Source: Tunicatimonas pelagia (lineage in GTDB: Bacteria; Bacteroidota; Bacteroidia; Cytophagales; Cyclobacteriaceae). From it: a stretch of DNA of 64,000 nt. The notes beneath the pieces are model-generated. The model did no database searches, was not told the DNA's origin, and saw nothing but the letters and a program-made list of their open reading frames with translations. A program made the translations under genes and the position numbers. Below, in pieces: positions 41,476 through 50,029 of this stretch. Position 1 is the stretch's first letter. The number at the start of each line of letters is the position of its first letter. The stretch is taken from NCBI RefSeq assembly GCF_030506325.1, contig NZ_CP120683.1, forward strand, positions 124,001 through 188,000. Reading direction: 5' to 3'.

Positions 41476-41830
41476 GTTTAATATTATTACCAGCCGAACA
41501 ATCAACGAATACTGCGACGAATACCCAGAAGCAGCTCAAATCTTTGATGCCCAATTAGATACTCCCGAAGGTGATGAACTTGCCTTGTTATTACTAGTAA
41601 TTAAGGACTACGAGCAAAGATATCATCCGGTGCCCTCCCCCGATCCTATTGAAGCAATTAAGCTTACCATGCAGGAAAAAGGATTAATTGCCCAAGACTT
41701 AGTACCTCTGCTAGGAAGTAAGAGTTACGTATCTCAGGTGCTTAACCGAAAAAAGCCACTTACCGCCGATATGATGCGCTCACTACACCAACATTTAGGA
41801 ATCCCGGCCGAGGTACTGCTAGCAGGCTAG
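41474..41830 (+). CDS. HigA-like XRE-family HTH protein
   Basis: The 118-residue protein starts with GTG. It has an N-terminal acidic helix region and a C-terminal HTH of HigA type: LTMQEKGLIAQDLVPLLGSKSYVSQVLNRKKPLTADMMRSL, read in segments. HigA antitoxins normally follow a HigB toxin gene. Here the upstream gene is a permease and the downstream gene is another permease, so no toxin is present. It may be an orphan antitoxin recruited as a local regulator, since palindromes overlap its start. Confidence 0.75.
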   Translation: MFNIITSRTINEYCDEYPEAAQIFDAQLDTPEGDELALLLLVIKDYEQRYHPVPSPDPIEAIKLTMQEKGLIAQDLVPLLGSKSYVSQVLNRKKPLTADMMRSLHQHLGIPAEVLLAG

Positions 41831-41878
41831 GAGTATAGCAGTCATAAACCATGCGTTTGCTTCTTGTTCAGTTGTTCC

Positions 41879-41939
41879 CTGCACCCTAGCGGTCGTTCAC
41901 TGCAAAACGCTAGTATTTTCAACACTCAACGGATAGCTT
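41879..41939 (+). promoter_or_regulatory. 61-nt upstream element shared by permease genes 1 and 5 (copy 2)
   Basis: The block starts CTGCACCCTAGCGGTCGTTC and matches 31378-31438 at 48 of 61 positions without gaps. It lies 95 bp before the start at 42035 (74 bp before an alternative ATG at 42014). It suggests that permeases 5 and 6 form a second transcription unit under the same control as the first. Confidence 0.6.
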
Positions 41940-42034
41940 TCGGTACGAATAATTACGTGAGGAGCTGGAGAGCCAGAGGCGTGGAGTACACCACATCACA
42001 GGTATCCTACTCTATGCCCCACCCCAAACCACAT

Positions 42035-44497
42035 ATGCTAAAAACCCACTTCAAAACCGCCGTTCGTCATTTGGCAAAAAACAGAGTGTACACGCTCATC
42101 AACGTCTTAGGACTAGCACTCGGCATGACGGCAGCTTTGTTCATTCTTCAGCATGTTTATTTTGAACTGAGCTACGACACTTTTCACAAACAAGCTGAAG
42201 ATATCTACCGTGTTCCCTTTGACTGGCACGCTACGGATGAAAATGGAGTGCATACGGAAGTTTACGCTTCTAATGTCCCTGGCTTCGGTCCTACAGCACA
42301 AGCGGAGATTCCCGAAGTAGTGGCGACCACTCGCTTGTTTCATGTGCTTACGTCCGTTAGCTCAAATGTACTTTCGTACGAACCGGTAAACGGCGAACGT
42401 ATTAGCTTTCATGAAGAGAATGGCTTTTACGCGGACTCTACCTTCTTTGATGTTTTCACTTTTCCGCTGCGCTACGGTAATGTTGAAACTGCTCTAACCA
42501 AACCCCAGAGTATTTTACTCACTACCAGTTTAGCCGAAAAGTACTTTGGTCAAAGTTGGGAGCGAGATACACCGATTGGGGAAATAATTGAAATTAATGG
42601 AATGCAGCAGGGGCGATTTACTGTCACAGGTATTCTGAAAGATGTTCCCACTAACTCCCACATTCAATTTGACTTTTTACTCTCCTACTCCTCTTTTCGT
42701 AGCGATGCCGGGGTGAACCGAAGCTGGGCCTGGAGCCAATGCTACACCTATCTGCGACTAACCCCTCAGGCTAACCCCTCGGTGGTAGAAGAAAAGATTC
42801 GAGATATTATTAACAATCACTACGATTGGGAGAAAAAGCCTATCATGTTTTTGCAACACCTCACTTCTATTCACTTAGATTCCGATCTGCTGTTTGAAGC
42901 GGGGGTGAATGGCTCCCGTACTTCAGTTTACTTCTTATCTGTGATTGGAGTGTTTATTCTGATTATCGGCTGGATCAACTACCTGAATCAGACCATTGCC
43001 AAGTCTTTTGACCGAGCGGAAGAAGTGGGAGTAAAAAAAGCAATCGGGGCATTAAAGCGGCATATTCTCGGTCAGTTTATGATTGAGTCCGCCATCATCA
43101 ACACTATTTCAGTTCTGTTGGCGATACTACTCGTAGCTATTTTACAGTCTAGCTTGATTAGCTATCTGGGGTGGAATCTATCCGCAATAGAAATGAAGGG
43201 ACTCTTTGCTTCTGATGTATTTATTTGGTTCATACTACTTTTTCTGATTGGAAGTCTACTATCCGCTTTGTATCCGGCTCGAGTCATGATTAAAACTCCT
43301 ACCATCGGGCTAAAGGTAACGAAGAAGGTTTTTTCTAAAGGCGGTTCACTCTCCCGCCAAGGATTGGTCGTTTTTCAGTTCATCGCTTCACTCATCCTAA
43401 TTTTTGGTAGCTTAATTGTATATCGCCAGCTAGTATTTATGCAGCAGCATGATTTGGGAATGGATATCAATCAGGTGATGGTACTGAAGACCTCTCCTCA
43501 ATCTGACAGCACCTACCAATTGAGCTTACAGTACTTCAAAGATCAGGTGAAGGCTTTGGCCAACGTAGAAGAGGTTAGTGCTACCAACTTCGTACCCGGT
43601 AAAGAGATTGCTCACAACCGAGGGTTGAGCCGTACCGACGGCGGTACCAAACGAGGTAGTAACTTCTATATGGTTCGTACCGATGAAGACTTTCTGGAAA
43701 CGCTACAGCTAAACTTAGTCGCCGGACGAAACTTCAGCCCGGGTTATACCGCCAGTTCAGTTGAAAGAGTAGTTGTCAATGAAGCAACAATTGATATGTT
43801 GGGTTATGATAGTCTAGAGGCGGCTCTCAATCAGCGAGTAACCGTGTTGGGTGAAAGAAACACTACCTTAGAAATAATCGGTATTGTTAAAAACTATAAC
43901 CAACAGTTACTGCAAAAGTCTCCCGAATCTATCGTGCTACGATACGCGCCATCGGCGGCAGGCTACGTAGCGTTGCGGTTTCAACCAATAGGCAATGTAC
44001 AGCAAACTGTAGAGCAGGTACAAGCCACCTGGAGACAAGCTTTTCCCGATCAGCCCTTCGATCATTTTTTCCTGAATGAATTCTTCAATCAACAGTATGT
44101 ATCCTACCAACAGTTTAACAAAGTATTTGGACTGTTTACCGCGCTGGCCATCTTTATTGCTGGTCTGGGGCTATTTGGATTAGCTACCTACACGGTTGTG
44201 CGTCGTACTAAAGAAATTGGTATTCGGAAAGTGCTCGGGGCTTCAGTCAGTAGTATTTTAGTGCTCCTTTCGCAAGAATATATTAAGCTTACATTAATTG
44301 CTTTTGTCATCGCAATGCCACTTGCTAACTACCTATTTTCCGAATGGCTCAACGGATTTGCTTATCGCATTGGCATTCCCTGGTGGCTATTTGTTGGAAC
44401 GGGACTCGCGATGCTAATCATCGCCCTCCTAGCAACCAGCACCCAAACTGTGAAAGCCGCCCGACAAAACCCAGTAGATAGTTTACGAGATGAATAA
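42035..44497 (+). CDS. FtsX/MacB-type ABC transporter permease 5
   Basis: The frame is open from 41864. The ATG at 42035 (MLKTHFKTAVRHLAKNRVY) best fits the family; 42014 is a possible alternative. The 820-residue protein shows a first FtsX domain with EEVGVKKAIGALKRHILGQF, a second with RRTKEIGIRKVLGASVSSIL, and the C-terminal QNPVDSLRDE. It begins the second block of the array, after an intergenic region with the shared 61-nt element. Confidence 0.87.
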   Translation: MLKTHFKTAVRHLAKNRVYTLINVLGLALGMTAALFILQHVYFELSYDTFHKQAEDIYRVPFDWHATDENGVHTEVYASNVPGFGPTAQAEIPEVVATTRLFHVLTSVSSNVLSYEPVNGERISFHEENGFYADSTFFDVFTFPLRYGNVETALTKPQSILLTTSLAEKYFGQSWERDTPIGEIIEINGMQQGRFTVTGILKDVPTNSHIQFDFLLSYSSFRSDAGVNRSWAWSQCYTYLRLTPQANPSVVEEKIRDIINNHYDWEKKPIMFLQHLTSIHLDSDLLFEAGVNGSRTSVYFLSVIGVFILIIGWINYLNQTIAKSFDRAEEVGVKKAIGALKRHILGQFMIESAIINTISVLLAILLVAILQSSLISYLGWNLSAIEMKGLFASDVFIWFILLFLIGSLLSALYPARVMIKTPTIGLKVTKKVFSKGGSLSRQGLVVFQFIASLILIFGSLIVYRQLVFMQQHDLGMDINQVMVLKTSPQSDSTYQLSLQYFKDQVKALANVEEVSATNFVPGKEIAHNRGLSRTDGGTKRGSNFYMVRTDEDFLETLQLNLVAGRNFSPGYTASSVERVVVNEATIDMLGYDSLEAALNQRVTVLGERNTTLEIIGIVKNYNQQLLQKSPESIVLRYAPSAAGYVALRFQPIGNVQQTVEQVQATWRQAFPDQPFDHFFLNEFFNQQYVSYQQFNKVFGLFTALAIFIAGLGLFGLATYTVVRRTKEIGIRKVLGASVSSILVLLSQEYIKLTLIAFVIAMPLANYLFSEWLNGFAYRIGIPWWLFVGTGLAMLIIALLATSTQTVKAARQNPVDSLRDE

Positions 44498-44597
44498 TTC
44501 ACTCAATGAACAATTAACAATGTACAATTGATACATATCAATATCTCTGCCTGTAAATTGTTAATTGCTAACTGCACATTGTTAACTGATTAAGGTT
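44498..44597. repeat. Hairpin spacer of AATGAACA-type words, permeases 5-6
   Basis: TCAATGAACAATTAACAATG and TACAATTGATACATATC on the left face AATTGTTAATTGCTAACTGC and ACATTGTTAACTGATT on the right. It is similar to the permease 3-4 spacer over most of its length and ends in AAGGTT before the ATG. Confidence 0.7.
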
Positions 44598-46994
44598 ATG
44601 ATAAAAAACATTTTTCTTACTGCCTACCGTAACTGCTGGAAGCAGAAAACGCTTACTGCGATTCAAGTTGCTGGACTATCAATAGGCTTGCTGTGTAGTG
44701 TGCTAATTTTCCTGTTTGTTTATCAGCACTATAGCACTGATACCTTTTATTTTGAGGCTGACCGTATCTACCGGGTAGTATTGGATATACACATTCAAGA
44801 TGGCAGTATTGAATACGAACCCGGTACCAGTCTCCCATTGCATCAAGCACTGAAAGAGGAATACGCCGCTGTTGAGCAGACGGGATTCTGTATGCAATTC
44901 TTTCGCGATCCCCAGTTTGCTGTTCCTACCAAAAGTAGTGAGCCTAACCGATTTATAGCAACCGAAGGGGTAGCCTACGTCAATGCACCATTTTTGTCGA
45001 TGTTTAACTATCAATTCATTGAAGGAAATCCAGAAACTGCCCTTGCTGAACCTAACCAAATCGTAATCACCCAGCAGCAAGCCCAAAAATATTTTCCTGA
45101 TGAGAACGCTTTAGGAAAAACCATTCGTATCAATGACCGAACCAATCTAGTTGTAGCCGGAGTAGTTGAAAATCGCCCAGTAAATACGGATATTGATTTT
45201 AACGTGCTGATTTCATTGCCAACTCTCAAGGTCATGAGCCCAGGCTATCAGACGGAGAACTTCACCTGGATTGGTGGTAAAAAATGGACTTTCGTAAAAC
45301 TAACTGATCCAGATAAAGCTCAGTTGGTTGATGAGGATTTGTCCAACTTTGTCAGCAAGTATTTGGGTGACAATTTTGCCCACTGGCACTTTCACCTTCA
45401 GTCGCTCAGCAATATGCACTTCGATACCCGTTATGACGGCACTATTCGTAAACCATTACTGCATTTACTAAGTGCGGTGGCTATTATCATCGTGTTAATC
45501 GCCTGTATCAACTTTGTAAACCTTTCCACCGCCTTGGCTATTTCCCGATCAAAAGAGATAGGAGCCAGAAAAGCGTTGGGCAGCTCTCGGTGGCAAATCT
45601 TCTGGCAGTTTATTGTCGAAACTTCATTAGTCGTCGGCTTCGCTCTGATACTCGTGGTGCTTGGTACGTTAGTAGGGCTTCCTCAACTCAATAGCTGGAT
45701 TCAATCTCAATTGGATCTGCAACTGCTGGCAAACCCTTCGGTAATAATTAGCTTACTGCTTTTTGTTGTACTGATTGTTTTCTTAGCGGGTAGTTATCCG
45801 GCGTTAGTGATGTCAGGCTTTCATCCGATACGAGCTTTAAACAATCAGATAAGCACCAAAGAGGTCGGTGGATACCGACTACGCCAGTTGCTGAGCTTTT
45901 TGCAGTTCACCATTGCCCAAGCGTTTATCATCGGTGCAGTAGTTGTTCTCTATCAGCTTAACTACTTTCAAAAACAAGACCTGGGTTTCCGGCAGAAGGC
46001 GGTCATTACTACGAAGGTTCCTCGGAGTGATTATTCCCGACTATCTTCCTTTAGAAATCAGCTTAAACAGCATCCTGATATTCAAAATGTCAGCTTTCAT
46101 CAATCCCCACCGATCACTAGTACTAATGAAGGAGGCTACGTGCGATTCAACCATAGCGATAGTTTTGAGCCTTTCTTGGTGCGCGACCGCTGGGGCGATG
46201 AAGAATATTTAGAAACCTACGATTTGCAATTACTCGCCGGGCGTAATATCGTTCTGCGCGATTCGGCTACCGAGTTTTTGGTGAACGAAAAATTTGTTGC
46301 TACCCTGGGTATCTCTTCGGATGACGTTCTGGGCAAGCATCTCTACGCCGATAATGCCCAAACCGAAGGTACGATTGTGGGTGTGGTAAAAGATTTTCAT
46401 CATCAGTCGTTACAAAACCCAATTGAGCCACTGGTTATTTACCCCTACCCCAGAATATTCACTCAGGCAGGTATTCAGGTGCAATCCGAAAATATCTCAC
46501 AAACGCTACAACAGATACAAACCACCTGGGAAGCCACTTTTCCTGACCAAGTTTTTACTTACCAGTTTTTAGAAGATAGTATCCAGCAACTCTACGAGAA
46601 GGAGCAGCGTATCGCCAAACTTATTCGGTTATTTACCATTGTATCTATCCTGATTTGTAGTTTGGGCATGATCGGTTTAGCCATGTATACCGCTCAGCAA
46701 CGAACGAAAGAAATTGGAATTCGCAAGACTCTGGGAGCCTCAGCTATGAGTATTTTATTGCTACTCAGTAAAAGCTTTGTCCAATTACTGCTATTAAGCT
46801 TTGTCATTGCGGTGGCAACTGCCAATTATGTCTTGCAAGACTGGTTAGCTGATTTTGCGTATCGGGTCAATCTTGAATGGTGGATGTTTGCTGCTTCGGG
46901 CTTACTCATGCTCTCTATTGCAATACTTTCGGTCGGCAGTCAAACCTTGAAAGCTGCCCGACAAAATCCAATTGATAGCCTGCGGGATGAATAA
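44598..46994 (+). CDS. FtsX/MacB-type ABC transporter permease 6
   Basis: The 798-residue protein starts MIKNIFLTAYRNCWKQKTL. The first FtsX domain has KEIGARKALGSSRWQIFWQF, the second RTKEIGIRKTLGASAMSILLLL, and the end is QNPIDSLRDE. It is the last permease of the array and its stop faces the stop of the minus-strand ExbB-like gene. No ATPase gene follows. The periplasmic regions again diverge from the other members. Confidence 0.88.
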   Translation: MIKNIFLTAYRNCWKQKTLTAIQVAGLSIGLLCSVLIFLFVYQHYSTDTFYFEADRIYRVVLDIHIQDGSIEYEPGTSLPLHQALKEEYAAVEQTGFCMQFFRDPQFAVPTKSSEPNRFIATEGVAYVNAPFLSMFNYQFIEGNPETALAEPNQIVITQQQAQKYFPDENALGKTIRINDRTNLVVAGVVENRPVNTDIDFNVLISLPTLKVMSPGYQTENFTWIGGKKWTFVKLTDPDKAQLVDEDLSNFVSKYLGDNFAHWHFHLQSLSNMHFDTRYDGTIRKPLLHLLSAVAIIIVLIACINFVNLSTALAISRSKEIGARKALGSSRWQIFWQFIVETSLVVGFALILVVLGTLVGLPQLNSWIQSQLDLQLLANPSVIISLLLFVVLIVFLAGSYPALVMSGFHPIRALNNQISTKEVGGYRLRQLLSFLQFTIAQAFIIGAVVVLYQLNYFQKQDLGFRQKAVITTKVPRSDYSRLSSFRNQLKQHPDIQNVSFHQSPPITSTNEGGYVRFNHSDSFEPFLVRDRWGDEEYLETYDLQLLAGRNIVLRDSATEFLVNEKFVATLGISSDDVLGKHLYADNAQTEGTIVGVVKDFHHQSLQNPIEPLVIYPYPRIFTQAGIQVQSENISQTLQQIQTTWEATFPDQVFTYQFLEDSIQQLYEKEQRIAKLIRLFTIVSILICSLGMIGLAMYTAQQRTKEIGIRKTLGASAMSILLLLSKSFVQLLLLSFVIAVATANYVLQDWLADFAYRVNLEWWMFAASGLLMLSIAILSVGSQTLKAARQNPIDSLRDE

Positions 46995-47024
46995 TGATGA
47001 TTACAATAGCACTCTCATTATTCA
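46988..47024. terminator. Inverted repeat between convergent genes
   Basis: TGAATAATGA (46988-46997) overlaps the stop of permease 6 and pairs perfectly with TCATTATTCA (47015-47024). No clear T-run follows on either strand, so a terminator role is probable only from its position between convergent genes. Confidence 0.4.
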
Positions 47025-47050
47025 CTAATTACTGTTCATGCGTCATCGAG

Positions 47051-47896
47051 CTAAGGAGCTTCTGTGCCTTCGTTCTTAAGATCTACCAATATATCTACAA
47101 AAGCGATGGAAGCCCGCTCCATATCATTCACCAGGCTGTCAATCTTGGCCACGCAGTAGTTATAAAATAACTGGAGGATAATCGCTACGATGAGTCCCGC
47201 CACGGTGGTTAGCAGAGCCGTCTTAATCCCACTAGCTACCAAAGTAGGCGAAATATCTCCCGCCGCTTCAATAGCGTCAAAGGCGTTAATCATGCCAATG
47301 ACCGTTCCCATAAAACCTAGCATGGGTGCAATAGAGATAAACAGGGAAATCCAAACCAAGCCTTTCTCCAACTTACCCATTTCTACCGAACCATAGGAGA
47401 CAATAGCTTTTTCTACCACCTCAATCCCATCCTCCCACTTTTCCAAGCTTTGCCGAAAAATCATCGCTACCGAGCTTCTTTGCTGTTGCAGTCGGTGTAG
47501 TGCTTGGTTGACTCCACCACTTTGTAAATCACCCCGCAGATTCGTAAGCGTTTGCTCTACATTTGACGTAGCTAGGTTGAGGTGAACAATACGCTCTATG
47601 GCAATCAGCAACCCCAGAATTAGACACAGTAGTACGGGGGTCATAAACCTCCAGTCGCCATTAATAAACTGCTCACGAATGACTTGATGCAGATTGGGCA
47701 CCGCTTCTCCCTCGGAGGAGGTTTCCTTGGTTTCATTCCCATCTTTGGGTGTAACGGTTTCAGAGTTAAGTGTATCCTGTATCCTACTTACTTCTCGCTG
47801 ACTAGAATCATTCTGAGCGAAGATGATTTGAACGGTTCCAATGAAAAAGAGAAAAATGAGGCCGAATAGGTGAAGTTTTTTTGTTGATAGGTGCAT
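47051..47896 (-). CDS. MotA/TolQ/ExbB proton-channel family protein
   Basis: The 281-residue protein begins with a signal-like hydrophobic segment (LFGLIFLFFIGTVQIIFAQ), then a polar periplasmic stretch rich in Ser, Glu and Thr. Three membrane helices follow (WRFMTPVLLCLILGLLIAIE; ISLFISIAPMLGFMGTVIGM; ALLTTVAGLIVAIILQLFY) with the conserved GLLGTVxGMI-like motif. It would form the ExbB or TolQ ring that couples proton flow to work at the outer membrane. ExbD/TolR and TonB partners are not adjacent: the next genes are a regulator and a pyrophosphatase. The partner is therefore encoded elsewhere. Confidence 0.82.
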   Translation of the reverse strand: MHLSTKKLHLFGLIFLFFIGTVQIIFAQNDSSQREVSRIQDTLNSETVTPKDGNETKETSSEGEAVPNLHQVIREQFINGDWRFMTPVLLCLILGLLIAIERIVHLNLATSNVEQTLTNLRGDLQSGGVNQALHRLQQQRSSVAMIFRQSLEKWEDGIEVVEKAIVSYGSVEMGKLEKGLVWISLFISIAPMLGFMGTVIGMINAFDAIEAAGDISPTLVASGIKTALLTTVAGLIVAIILQLFYNYCVAKIDSLVNDMERASIAFVDILVDLKNEGTEAP

Positions 47897-47978
47897 GATC
47901 TTTTTTCCAGTAAAGAACCAGGGTTAAACCCTATACTGGCAAATCAGAGCGATAGACAACGAATCAACACTGCGCTTT

Positions 47979-48569
47979 TTAGGCTATTTTGTTTAGATAA
48001 ACGATCAGATCAGTCTCTTTAGGAAGGTTTAGTTTTTTACGAAGGCGATAGCGGGCCGTGTTAACGCTGTCGGGCGTGATATTGAGTTGCTCGGCAATTT
48101 CTTTAGACGAATAATTCTGATGCAACAGCGCGCAAATCTTCAAATCGTGAGCAGTCAAATAAGGGAACACACTGAGCAATTGATTCTCAAAGCTCTCGCT
48201 TTCGCCTACCACCCATGATTTTTGAGCGTGAAGCTTCCCCTGAATAGACTGAACGTAATTAGCCCGATTGTTCATTCGCTTTAAAACCGCCCGATTGCGG
48301 TAAATACTTATGACAAAAGGAACCACAATGAAAGTCATCCCAATTCCTGCCTGTAAAAAAAGAACCAGATTAACGTAGGTACGGTGTTTGGCCTCGGAAA
48401 TGACTAATTCTGTATCAGAATTCATAATCAGCTCATTTAGGTTAGTTGGTGATATAGCTACCCGGGCAGTTTGATAAAAATACAGTACGATGCAAAATCC
48501 AATAACTGCTATTAGCAGCAAGGGCTTAGAGGAGATTTTTGAGGAAAAAGTATTTTGGTACGTTATCAT
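47979..48569 (-). CDS. Membrane-anchored LuxR-type transcriptional regulator
   Basis: The 196-residue protein has two membrane helices (PLLLIAVIGFCIVLYFY and LVLFLQAGIGMTFIVVPFVI) around a short extracytoplasmic loop of about 40 residues. A linker and a C-terminal LuxR/GerE-like HTH follow (LTAHDLKICALLHQNYSSKE, then IAEQLNITPDSVNTARYRLR). Membrane-tethered regulators of this type in Bacteroidota may act without release from the membrane. The signal is unknown. It lies 16 bp downstream of the pyrophosphatase gene on the same strand and is probably co-transcribed with it. Confidence 0.75.
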   Translation of the reverse strand: MITYQNTFSSKISSKPLLLIAVIGFCIVLYFYQTARVAISPTNLNELIMNSDTELVISEAKHRTYVNLVLFLQAGIGMTFIVVPFVISIYRNRAVLKRMNNRANYVQSIQGKLHAQKSWVVGESESFENQLLSVFPYLTAHDLKICALLHQNYSSKEIAEQLNITPDSVNTARYRLRKKLNLPKETDLIVYLNKIA

Positions 48570-48585
48570 CCCACTTCAATCGGTG

Positions 48586-49086
48586 CTAATTCTCTTCCTG
48601 ATAACGCTGTTTTGATTCATGGTATACCGCAATAGCTGCTTCTCGGTCTTCCCAGCCGTCAATCCCTACTTTCTTTTTTTCCAAGTCTTTGTACACCTGA
48701 AAGAAGTGCTCAATTTCTCTTTTCAGATGCGGATTAATCTCATCCAGCGTATTGACCTTGTTCCAAATTGGGTCGCTCACCGGAACGCAGAGCACCTTGG
48801 CATCCGGCCCCTTTTCATCCCGCATTCGGAATAGGCCAATCGGTTTTACCTCAATCAAACAACCCGGAAACGTGGGTTCGGTGACTAACACTAGCGCATC
48901 CAGGGCATCACCGTCGCCCGCTAGGGTTTCAGGGATAAAGCCGTAGTCGCTAGGGTAAAACATGGATGAGAAGATCATCCGGTCGTAGCGGATCATCTTT
49001 TTTTCAGGATCATATTCGTATTTATTCCGACTTCCTTTCGGAATCTCTACAATCACATCAAAAGTAAAATTTTCAGTAGCTTCCAT
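48586..49086 (-). CDS. ppa: Soluble inorganic pyrophosphatase
   Basis: The frame extends to 49137, but the ATG at 49086 gives the standard start (MEATENFTFDVIVEIPKGSR). The 166-residue family I enzyme hydrolyses PPi to two phosphates with Mg2+. Visible motifs are EIPKGSRNKYEYDPE, FYPSDYGFIPETLAGDGDALDALVLV with the metal-binding Asp cluster, and KVGIDGWED near the C-terminus. A membrane-bound pyrophosphatase is encoded 10 kb away at 57899, so this organism may both hydrolyse PPi and conserve its energy. A candidate -7 box lies 30 bp upstream. Confidence 0.92.
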   Translation of the reverse strand: MEATENFTFDVIVEIPKGSRNKYEYDPEKKMIRYDRMIFSSMFYPSDYGFIPETLAGDGDALDALVLVTEPTFPGCLIEVKPIGLFRMRDEKGPDAKVLCVPVSDPIWNKVNTLDEINPHLKREIEHFFQVYKDLEKKKVGIDGWEDREAAIAVYHESKQRYQEEN

Positions 49087-49116
49087 AAAGAGAAAAGTTA
49101 TGGTGAAATGGTAAGC

Positions 49117-49124
49117 CAAAGCTA
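49117..49124 (-). promoter_or_regulatory. Possible -7 box for the pyrophosphatase gene
   Basis: On the minus strand TAGCTTTG fits TAnnTTTG and lies about 30 bp before the ATG at 49086. No TTTG at the ideal -33 distance is present; a T-rich tract lies nearer. Confidence 0.4.
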
Positions 49125-49222
49125 CGAATAAAAACAAAAAATATAGTGGACTCGCTGCTTGCTTTTACCTAAAATAATTTAGTATTTACAGATGAACAGT
49201 TTGTATCTACCTACTATTTTTT

Positions 49223-50029
49223 ATGATGAATATAGTACTACTCCTTGCTATTCTTTTATGCACCACCAGTGTGCATCTTTTTGCTCAAGAAGTTACCCCG
49301 TCGCCACCGCGCCATCAGTTTGAAATAGGCATAACCCAGGCATCCGGCTACTGGAAGGATATAGCTTATTCGCCATTAAACTACCGAGTTCAGCGTACAT
49401 CTTACCAGATTAGCTACTGGCGGGAGAACCAACCCGAAACAGCCATCTTCCGGGCGGCTGCGTTTTTTGGAACCGGGCAAGTATCCCCCTCCCGTTCAGA
49501 GCTCAGCCTCTTCACTTCGGACTACACCGCTGGCAATATTGCCTTCGACTACCTAAAGCGGGTTCCCGAAAAAGTTGAACGCCTTCGTGTATTTGTAGGC
49601 CCCCAGTATCAGCTTTACGTAGGCTATTTTGACTTTCAGGGACAGGATAGTTTTTCGTTTATTGCTTCTCACACCCTAAATGCCGCAGCCCTACTCCAGT
49701 ACTCCCTCGGCAACCGCCATACCATTGGTTTAGATGCTTCACTAGCACTGGCGGGGTGGCTGGTTCGCCCTCCTTACGCGGGCTATAACACCCGTCTACT
49801 AAATAATTTTGAGGAGCACCCAGTGCGACTCGTCTTTGATGGCGGCCGGTTTTCTTCACTGCACAACTACTACTTCACGCGTTGGAAAATAGATTATCAG
49901 TTTGCGCTTATTTCTAGGGTCAGCGTAGCCCTGAATTATACCTTTAACTACCAGCGGGTATCCGATCAATATCATCCTTTCACCCAAGCAACCAATCAGA
50001 TTGGGGGCGGTTTAATCTTTACACTATGA
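49223..50029 (+). CDS. Exported beta-barrel-like protein of unknown function
   Basis: The 268-residue protein has a signal peptide (MMNIVLLLAILLCTTSVHLFAQ). It then shows alternating amphipathic strands with many aromatics (YQISYWRENQPE, IDYQFALISRVSVALNYTFN), ending in GGGLIFTL, as expected for an outer-membrane barrel of about 12 strands. No family was recognised. It overlaps the following S41 peptidase start by 4 bp (ATGA at 50026-50029), so the two are translationally coupled and probably act together in the envelope. Confidence 0.65.
   Translation: MMNIVLLLAILLCTTSVHLFAQEVTPSPPRHQFEIGITQASGYWKDIAYSPLNYRVQRTSYQISYWRENQPETAIFRAAAFFGTGQVSPSRSELSLFTSDYTAGNIAFDYLKRVPEKVERLRVFVGPQYQLYVGYFDFQGQDSFSFIASHTLNAAALLQYSLGNRHTIGLDASLALAGWLVRPPYAGYNTRLLNNFEEHPVRLVFDGGRFSSLHNYYFTRWKIDYQFALISRVSVALNYTFNYQRVSDQYHPFTQATNQIGGGLIFTL

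Noticed and set aside
41441-41830. Complete HigBA toxin-antitoxin pair
   Set aside because: Only the antitoxin-like gene exists; the 41-bp gap upstream and the spacer downstream have no room for a toxin gene.
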